From Halocafeteria seosinensis (Eukaryota > Sar > Bigyra > Bicosoecida), in NCBI GenBank assembly GCA_001687465.1, contig LVLI01000777.1, positions 1 to 22,559 of the forward strand: a stretch of DNA of 22,559 bases, written 5' to 3'. The position numbers were made by a program, and so were the translations under genes. This document shows, one piece after another, positions 16,789 through 22,559 of the stretch (its first letter is position 1; each line of letters starts with the position of its first letter). Under the pieces are notes generated by a model that was not told where the DNA came from, searched no databases, and was given only the letters and a program-made list of their open reading frames with translations.

Positions 16789-18982
16789 TTAGCTTGCGCA
16801 AATATAGGGTGGGTTGGACTGCTCCACATCATAGTCTCGAAACACCACAGGTTTATGATGCCGACTCCCAACTGGAGCTTTCATCGCCTCTTCCTCTGGA
16901 ATAACCTTGGTTACTCTTCCTACACCCTTCGCTCGGCCTGCACGGAGAACAAATGTGTTCCGGCTAACCGCACCTCTAAACTCAGGTGCAATACATGGTG
17001 CTCTTACCTTCGCGGAAAAGCAAGGTTACCCCAGGGCCAATGTATTCCGGTTTGTATCGGAACCTGCATCGAAGGATGGCGCGATCTCCAGTTCTCATTG
17101 TAGTTATAGCCTCTCCGTCTCGTGTCTTCATATCAAGAACAGATGCAGCCTGAGAAACCACACCGCAGTGCATTATGGGAGTGTACCCTGGACACATGGT
17201 TGTCTGGTGATGAAGAATCAATACTTCTGCTTCAAACTCCCAATGACTCTGCATATCGCGAATTACAGTGAACATGCATGCATTATTTCGCTACATGGAG
17301 CAATATACCTTTGGTTTCAAGCTCGGATGGCACAATGCCATTCCTTTTTTAACCCACGGTCGTTTCTTATCAAGACCTCCTTTCCCCTTCCCCTTGTACC
17401 GAATAGCAAAGGCCGCACTGCCACCGGCAGTAGCGGTCTGAGCAGGAGTGTACTGAATTTGGATGGATCTAATCACTACCTCCATGAATTCACCGACTCC
17501 GTTTGGACCAACAAGCATCGTAGAATTTGTCTGAAACATCAGAGTAAACAAGCACGGTTCACAGTCTTGGGGTAAGAAGAGAAAACTCAAATTGTAATGC
17601 ACTTACGCTAATGCTTCCGCGTATCACAGTTCCCGCAACTACGGTGCCAACGCCTGGTACATTGAAAATAGAGTCGATGACAACTTCCCCTGGGCCAGTA
17701 TCATCGGCTACCACCGCTTTTTCAGCCTCAGATCCACTCTTGGATTCCTCGACCTTTCCTCTAACCTGAATAGCTCCACCACCGACAGAAGAGATTACTC
17801 CTCCACTGACACGAGGTCGGAGCTTTCGCAAAAGGGATCTCATATGGTCCAGCCCTTCACCAGTTACGTTGGACACCATCAAAACAGGAGTTATCCGCTC
17901 GGTGAGGATCGACTCCGCAGCTTTGTCAACGTCGGCATCCCGTTCTATTCGATAAGCCATCTTCCTTACATGCTTCAATACCTTGTTCAATTGGCGCATG
18001 GTCTGTAGGCGTTCGATATTTCCCGTAAAAAATCGAGCTTTAGCTACGAACGGAATAGTTTACAAACTTACCTGTTTGTAGACGTCAGGAGGGGCAAGGT
18101 CAATCTTGGTTACTACCACGATAAGAGGAAGACGCAACGCAGCGGCAATTCCAATATGCTGCATTGGAAATGTATACTCTACTGCAACTCTTTCAAGCAG
18201 GTTGAAATTATCTGCGTACCTCTTTCGTCATTCGGCTTATTCCCATATTGGCGCCAATGACAACAAGCCCGTAATCGGGGAGCATTCCAGTCAACCCAAA
18301 TATAGTTGTTTTCAAGTAGCGTTCATGGCCGCACAAATCAATCAACGTGACAGACTGCACAAAATACCAAGTAAACGCATGTCTGCGGAAAAGAAGAAAT
18401 GAGATATCAATATTCTATTTGAACGCACCTTGACGGCTTTGCTATGAACTGTCTGAAACTGTTTCTGCCTGGACCCTTTAACATCGACGGAGACAATGCT
18501 TGCATCTTCATTGAAACCCTGAGAGACACGGAATGAAATGAAACTGAAAGGAATTACCGTATTGCAGCGGCGCAGCCAGAACTTACGAGTACTTCTACAC
18601 CAACGCTGCTAGTCCTTCCGTAATACTTTTCATGCCTATGGCGGAAGACAAATTGCCTCGCAGTCCCCCTTCCATCATCCGAAACTCCACGGGTTAAGCA
18701 GCCGACCAAAGTGGATTTCCCACTGTCCACGTTCCCAATCATCGCAATGCGAAGTCCTTGATCTTCCGGCTTCTTGGAAGGCTCCCTCAAATTGGTCTCT
18801 TCGGTGTTACTCGCAGCAGCACCGCCGGTTCTCTCGCCAACCACTTCTGAAGTAGAAGTGGTGGTCGCCGAGGTGGTAATTCCGGGGTGTTCCTGCTCAG
18901 TAGCCGCCATGGCAGTCGAAGAAGTGCCCGTTCCAAGAACTTCAGTAGCCTCCGTAGGGTCGTATGTTGTCTCACTAGCCAT
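16789..18982 (-). CDS. GTPBP1/GTPBP2-type translational GTPase
   Basis: Exons on the minus strand are 18982-18587, 18518-18429, 18354-18220, 18158-18072, 18002-17607, 17530-17309, 17248-17008 and 16937-16789. They join exactly to 571 residues ending in TAA; introns are 60-76 nt. The first in-frame ATG is used; the 78-residue head is Thr/Ser/Ala/Glu rich. GTPase motifs are G1 GNVDSGKST (83-91), switch-type [13 protein letters not shown] (123-135), G3 [12 protein letters not shown] (168-179) and G4 TKID (224-227). After these come the EF-Tu-like beta-barrel domains ([47 protein letters not shown]), collinear with animal GTPBP1. That family binds GTP and acts in the cytosol in elongation-related ribosome rescue and mRNA turnover. 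The enzyme is shorter than animal GTPBP1 at the N-terminus, and G3 has Cys where animals have Ala. The tail of about 35 residues has no recognised motif. Family assignment is firm; the in vivo role is inferred. Confidence 0.95.
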
Positions 18983-19325
18983 CTGACGTGTCGCTATTGC
19001 TTCTGTACGAGTAAAACAACGAGTATGAACCAAATGTTGCGGGCGATTTTTTTCTTCAACTTGGCGAGAAAAAAAGCGACGGCTGTTTTCCTCTCTCCCA
19101 TACGCATTTACAACTCTTATTTTCAATGTGCACCTTTGCAATTGAATATAAAAGTGCGCACATTGGTGTGGGATATTGAAATGGCTTCATACCTTGCAAA
19201 ATCAGCGCCTACGTGTATAACGGGATTTGAAGTGTTTTCTTACGATATTGTCATTGATTTCGCTCTTCAAACAACGCCTTCGTGTTGCAAGACTCTACGG
19301 ATCAAATTCTATCACTCATCCTTAA

Positions 19326-19453
19326 TTCTCTAAAACAATCCCAGTCTCTTCATTCACTACTGTCGTGGAAGTGAACAGCGCTTCTCAGGAAGTTGAAGTT
19401 GAGGTTCACAAGAGTCCTTCCGGAGACTCGGAGACTCAAGTCGGAGTCTCCCG
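19326..19453 (+). other. Probable exon of an unidentified plus-strand gene
   Basis: A plus-strand frame opens after a TAA at 19323-19325 and runs 42 codons to a strong donor (CG|gtaagt) at 19454. The peptide is Val/Glu/Ser rich (TTVVEVNSASQEVEVEVHKS). A pyrimidine-rich acceptor (tttgctttccag) lies about 83 nt downstream. The frame entered after it stops quickly, while a nearby 41-codon frame at 19558-19683 looks more coding. It would be divergent from the GTPase gene. No function is recognised. Confidence 0.3.
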
Positions 19454-19557
19454 GTAAGTTTGTAAAGGATCTAGGCGTAAACGAGCCATCATCCTCCACT
19501 CCACGTCAGTGAGTTGAAAAAGGTTTTGCTTTCCAGTCAATTTATTTTTCTTCTTGA

Positions 19558-19683
19558 ATGTCTCTACAATCCCGTGAGAACAAAGAAACGAAGCCGGCAG
19601 CAGCCACAGGGAGAGAGAGTGGGGAGTTGATCAACCTTGATGCAAACACCAAGTTGGGTAATGAGTGGAAGCGACGACGATGA
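19558..19683 (+). other. Small 41-codon open frame
   Basis: This runs ATG to TGA, hydrophilic, with a segment GELINLDANTKLGNEWKRRR. It sits downstream of the donor at 19454. It may be part of a later exon of the same unidentified gene if splicing occurs at an AG inside it (after cagggag, about 19613), which would also keep the frame. No domain is recognised. Confidence 0.22.
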
Positions 19684-19725
19684 TGTGACTAATGGCCCAC
19701 CGGCAGCTGGATGTTAGCCGCTACA

Positions 19726-19741
19726 GGCCCGCTGTTCCACT
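19726..19741 (+). repeat. Dispersed repeat, copy 2
   Basis: Identical 16 bases to 2643-2658 (GGCCCGCTGTTCCACT). Confidence 0.4.
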
Positions 19742-19889
19742 AAGAGAGAGGCAGCATAAACGAGTGACTTCGCATCGACGCAGACCCGAACTTCAGCTTC
19801 CGTTTCCATTGCGTTTCCGTCACATCCCACGGGATACACACACATACGTGACAGATAGCCCACCGGCCCATGGGACCTCCTCATGCCTA

Positions 19890-19914
19890 GCTAGCAGTTC
19901 ATTGCTTAATAGGA
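19890..19914 (+). repeat. 25-bp dispersed repeat, copy A
   Basis: This 25-bp sequence (GCTAGCAGTTCA, then T, then TGCTTAATAGGA) matches 21416-21440 at 24 of 25 positions in the same orientation, 1.5 kb apart. Confidence 0.75.
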
Positions 19915-20394
19915 TTGGGAGGATATTGTTGTTACTTTCCTCTTGCACGTATAAGTCAATTCGTGTAGCTTGCTCTTCGGCTGTTCTCGAATCCGGATTC
20001 CATCACCAGTCTTGCGCTTGGGCCGAGGTCCTTCATCTGCTCGTCCATGGAAGGGCGGTCTATTATACGACGGTCACTGCAATCGTATGAGTTTAAGTTG
20101 TACCTTCGTGGGTGGAGGTCAAGGGACGGGAGGCTGGAGTACGCGAACTTAAGAGCCAGGGCTGCGCATTTACAACAATCTCAGTGGAAAACACGTTTTC
20201 TCACATGAGAAACGGAGTGGATAAGACTCCCACACAAGCTGTGTATGCCGATCGTAGAGAGCGTCTGCTCCTGGATGGCTTAAGAGTTCTTGCGAAATTG
20301 GTGTAACTATCGCTATATATATCGTCCCTTCTAGAAACATTGTCGACCCGGTGAAAGCGGCCTCACCCAAAGACCATGTAGGCATAACCATGTA

Positions 20395-21092
20395 ATGGAA
20401 GTAATTCAGGAAGGGAACAAGATGGAAGCTCTCAAGTTAGGCTTGCTTGACGGGCAAGAGTCACGAAAACGTCTGAAGCATTGAGTCCTTTCACGGGAGA
20501 AAAGAGCAGACTTTATGAGAGGGTACTTCAAAGGAAAGACCAGGGAGTTCCACAACCACGTCTAGCTGAATGATGTCAATCAAACAGCCAGCTGAAATTC
20601 ACTACCGTGCAGAAGAGATTTTGGCGTTCTGGTCACAAAAGAGGGATCCCGTTTGGCTAGCCCGACTCAATCAGAGCCTATCCCATCCATGCTACAAAGA
20701 CGTTAATGTTTCATGGCTGGAAGCGCGAGATGGCTACACAGATGACGGTGTTACACCTTTACTTTACCGGTTAAGTCAGAACACGGACTTCGTTTCACCA
20801 TCCTCAATAATAGATTCCGCCATGGTGCATGTCGAAGAGTGACCCAGATTGTGAGTTGTGTGAGTCAGGTTTATACACAAAGTGCATTAGATATGCTGTT
20901 GGACAGAGCAAGTATACTCGCATTGAATGCATGGTTCAAGATGCAATTGAATTGAGACGAAGAGCGCGAAGAGACGCCGAAAGCGGAAGTGTTGACCGGG
21001 GGCCAAAGCGGGTGGAATTGCCCGCTTCCTCAGGGAAAAGGCGCCGGACAACGTATGTTAGGGCAGTGGGGAGTAATCCCAGTAAGCTCTAG
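20395..21092 (+). pseudogene. Fragmented coding locus, unidentified
   Basis: Three protein-like segments follow each other. From the ATG at 20395 a hydrophilic stretch runs to a TGA after 29 codons and continues in frame for another 26 to a TAG. From 20570 a second frame gives 90 codons (including REEILAFWSQ-like helical sequence and VSWLEARDGYTDDG) ending in TGA at about 20842. The third frame, overlapping at 20829, gives a cysteine-containing segment (SDPDCELCESGLYTKC) and a basic C-terminus to 21092. The second and third would be joined by a +1 shift within GTCGAAGAGTGAC. No intron of the usual kind explains this. No family is recognised. I infer a decayed gene or mobile-element remnant. 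Confidence 0.35.
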
Positions 21093-21157
21093 TTAGTTAG
21101 ACGCTATTAATGGCTTTCTTCGTCTCTCCTTCGTCCGACTTAATGTTGTCTCTAATC

Positions 21158-21412
21158 CTGTGAAGTTGTGCCCCAGATGACCGCGATGGCGATGAAAATT
21201 TGTTCCAGATGGCGCGATGGGGCGAGAAATTGTCACGATGCAATGCCATCGGTGGTAACGCATTGGGGATTGTACCCCTTGGGATTCCACCCGGGACATG
21301 CTATCCGTCTCAGTTCGTCGTCCCTGGCTCTCGTTCCCCCTCCGTCATGCGCGTCTTCCAAACGCTCCATTCCGTCTCGTCCTTACTCCCCCGTCTCGAT
21401 ACAGACGCTTGA
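21158..21412 (+). other. Coding-like frame beyond the fragmented locus
   Basis: An open frame starting after a TGA at about 21158 encodes about 80 codons (PDDRDGDENLFQMARWGEKL..., then a Pro/Gly-rich middle) to a TGA at 21412, just before the 25-bp repeat copy B. It may be the 3' continuation of the 20395-21092 locus. No domain is recognised. Confidence 0.2.
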
Positions 21413-21415
21413 CTC

Positions 21416-21440
21416 GCTAGCAGTTCAATGCTTAATAGGA
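21416..21440 (+). repeat. 25-bp dispersed repeat, copy B
   Basis: This matches 19890-19914 with one substitution. It directly follows the stop codon of the coding-like frame ending at 21412. Confidence 0.75.
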
Positions 21441-21885
21441 AGCTAACAAGCAATATTCACGTGTAGCAAACAGCAGACATTTCTCTCCTTGAGGTCTCTG
21501 GTAGATCATATTGGCCCAAGAGGTATCATACGTGCAAAGTATGTACAGTATACCACTGCTTGAGCGTTGTGTGTTGAAGGTTTTCTGAGATGTTCATATC
21601 TCGGTATGACTGTGACTGTGACGTGGTAAATGACGAAGGGTTTCGACAGAAGCAAAGGGTAGTGCACCACCTGGATTTGGCTTTACAATCTCTCTAGCAT
21701 TTGCGCTTTGGCACCCGAAGTATACATCATCACGAGGGGTGGTCAGCACGTCCACACACCCATATTGAGCCCAAACGTAGGATAAAATTGTCTCATGTGT
21801 CGGGGATGACTGTAACGGCTCCCCTTCGTCTGCTCCCACAAGCGGCACGCTGTACGGCCCCCTTGGTCTCCCCTTCGAAACGTCC

Positions 21886-22035
21886 CTATCGCCCGTCCCC
21901 TCGGTCAGTTAGACTCCCAGTCTTCACAGACTCTTCAGGGTTGATAAGAACCGGTTCGTTGTAGAGGACTGCATCATCACTTCTCGAACCGGTCATCTGT
22001 TGTTTACCAGATTTATCTTGGTTACAATCAAGCAT
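21886..22035 (-). other. Short minus-strand frame with interrupted upstream part
   Basis: A 49-codon frame from ATG to TAG (DDAVLYNEPVLINPEESVKT) continues upstream in the same frame to about 22180. It is broken there by two TAA codons (VRTDTVTLASIQTYLKDCIQ, stop, CSTITSGADVGPAS, stop, KPQRSK). The composition suggests former coding sequence. No family is recognised. Confidence 0.22.
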
Positions 22036-22437
22036 AGGTACCAACGGTACCACCTTGGATCTTTGCGGCTTTTAAGAAGCCGGTCCAACATCGGCACCCG
22101 AAGTTATTGTAGAGCATTACTGTATACAATCCTTCAAGTACGTTTGTATTGATGCAAGAGTAACAGTATCTGTGCGAACCTGGAACAGTGGTAATGAGCC
22201 AGATTGAGGTCCTGTGTATTTCCGTCTTCGAAGTTCGGCGCACCTCACGTGTCGTTGAGTGTTCGTTGGTTATAACTTATAGGGCATTTACTTGGCCATT
22301 TGTTCTGAACCCCATTTTGTTCATTTATATTTGCTGTTGCTTTCTTTCGTTTGTTTATTAAGGGTATCACACACGCAGCGAGTGACAGTCGGACCCAGTG
22401 AAAAACCGCTAGGTTTGACCAATCGATTGCGGACAGT

Positions 22438-22559
22438 ATGTCTGCTTATATGCTAATTAATGACTCTCCTCCAGGTATGGAAGCGTCATTCCGTAAAGAG
22501 AGCATATATCATCGGTTTGCATACTGGATACACAATGAGCAGCGGATAAGACAGACGAC
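22438..22559 (+). CDS. 5' end of an unidentified gene, cut by window edge
   Basis: An ATG at 22438 opens 40 codons (MSAYMLINDSPPGMEASFRK...) with no stop before the window ends. The stretch SIYHRFAYWIHNEQRIR is helical and charged. An in-frame ATG at 22477 directly follows a possible acceptor (ctcctccag, about 22467-22475), so the true start or an exon border could be there instead. No domain can be assigned from so short a piece. Confidence 0.35.
   Translation, partial: MSAYMLINDSPPGMEASFRKESIYHRFAYWIHNEQRIRQT

Larger units (their letters stand above)
19692..20090 (+). other. 132-codon plus-strand frame, unassigned
   Basis: An open frame from ATG to TGA is rich in Arg, His and Ser and then hydrophobic (RILLLLSSC). 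It contains both dispersed repeat sequences (19726-19741 and 19890-19914). No domain is recognised, and the repeats make a genuine gene doubtful. Confidence 0.15.

Noticed and set aside
18887-19333. 148-codon plus-strand frame opposite the GTPase N-terminus
   Set aside because: It is mostly antisense to the first GTPase exon and opens without a supported ATG context; its 3' part past 19180 has no domain.
1409-22190. Non-standard genetic code reading TAA or TGA as sense
   Set aside because: Intact multi-exon genes in the window end cleanly at TAA (ankyrin, GTPase), TGA (lipase, secreted protein) and TAG (membrane protein), so the interrupted frames are better seen as decayed.
1-22559. tRNA, rRNA, CRISPR or LTR structures
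   Set aside because: No cloverleaf-type B-box sequence, no rRNA signature, no regularly spaced array and no long terminal repeats were seen on reading both strands.

Overview
This is a nuclear DNA window from a eukaryote. The clear genes are broken by short GT-AG introns of very uniform size: 17 firmly placed introns measure 60-76 nt, most of them 64-70. Their reading frames rejoin exactly across the splices. Intergenic spaces are 1-3 kb and hold many small repeats and coding-like debris. Base composition is moderate and the code is standard (TAA, TAG and TGA all end real genes). The gene set would fit a unicellular alga, an oomycete-like protist or a similar lineage; the sequence alone does not settle the taxon.

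Layout. 1-880: nothing supported. 887-1186: two families of short tandem repeats and a TTAGGG-like stretch. 1409-2459 (+): a broken gene whose last segment is an intact 120-residue reading frame with a chromodomain. 3529-4675 (-): a multi-exon four-pass membrane protein resembling the claudin type. 5062-5152: a compact GC-rich block. 5513-6367 (+): a single-exon secreted protein with a beta-sandwich-like domain and a cysteine-rich tail. 7202-11151 (+): an eight-exon acid-lipase/steryl-ester-hydrolase type enzyme of 1162 residues with a very long, basic, membrane-associated N-terminal half. 12186-12606 (+): a signal peptide plus PA14-like domain split over three frames, lying antisense to a competing minus-strand reading. 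13692-16678 (+): a four-exon protein, about 820 residues disordered and then C-terminal ankyrin repeats, behind a TATA box. 16789-18982 (-): an eight-exon GTPBP1-type translational GTPase of 571 residues, convergent with the ankyrin gene. 19326-22100: several coding-like fragments in changing frames, with dispersed repeats. 22438-22559 (+): the 5' end of a further reading frame that runs off the window.

The four spliced genes show no shared pathway. The lipase and the ankyrin gene lie head to tail about 2.5 kb apart. The ankyrin and GTPase genes converge with only 110 bp between stop codons. The membrane protein and the secreted protein diverge from a shared 838 bp region. The intergenic stretches look like a graveyard of accessory or mobile genes (chromodomain, PA14 and unrecognised fragments), and small repeats recur between the two ends of the window.
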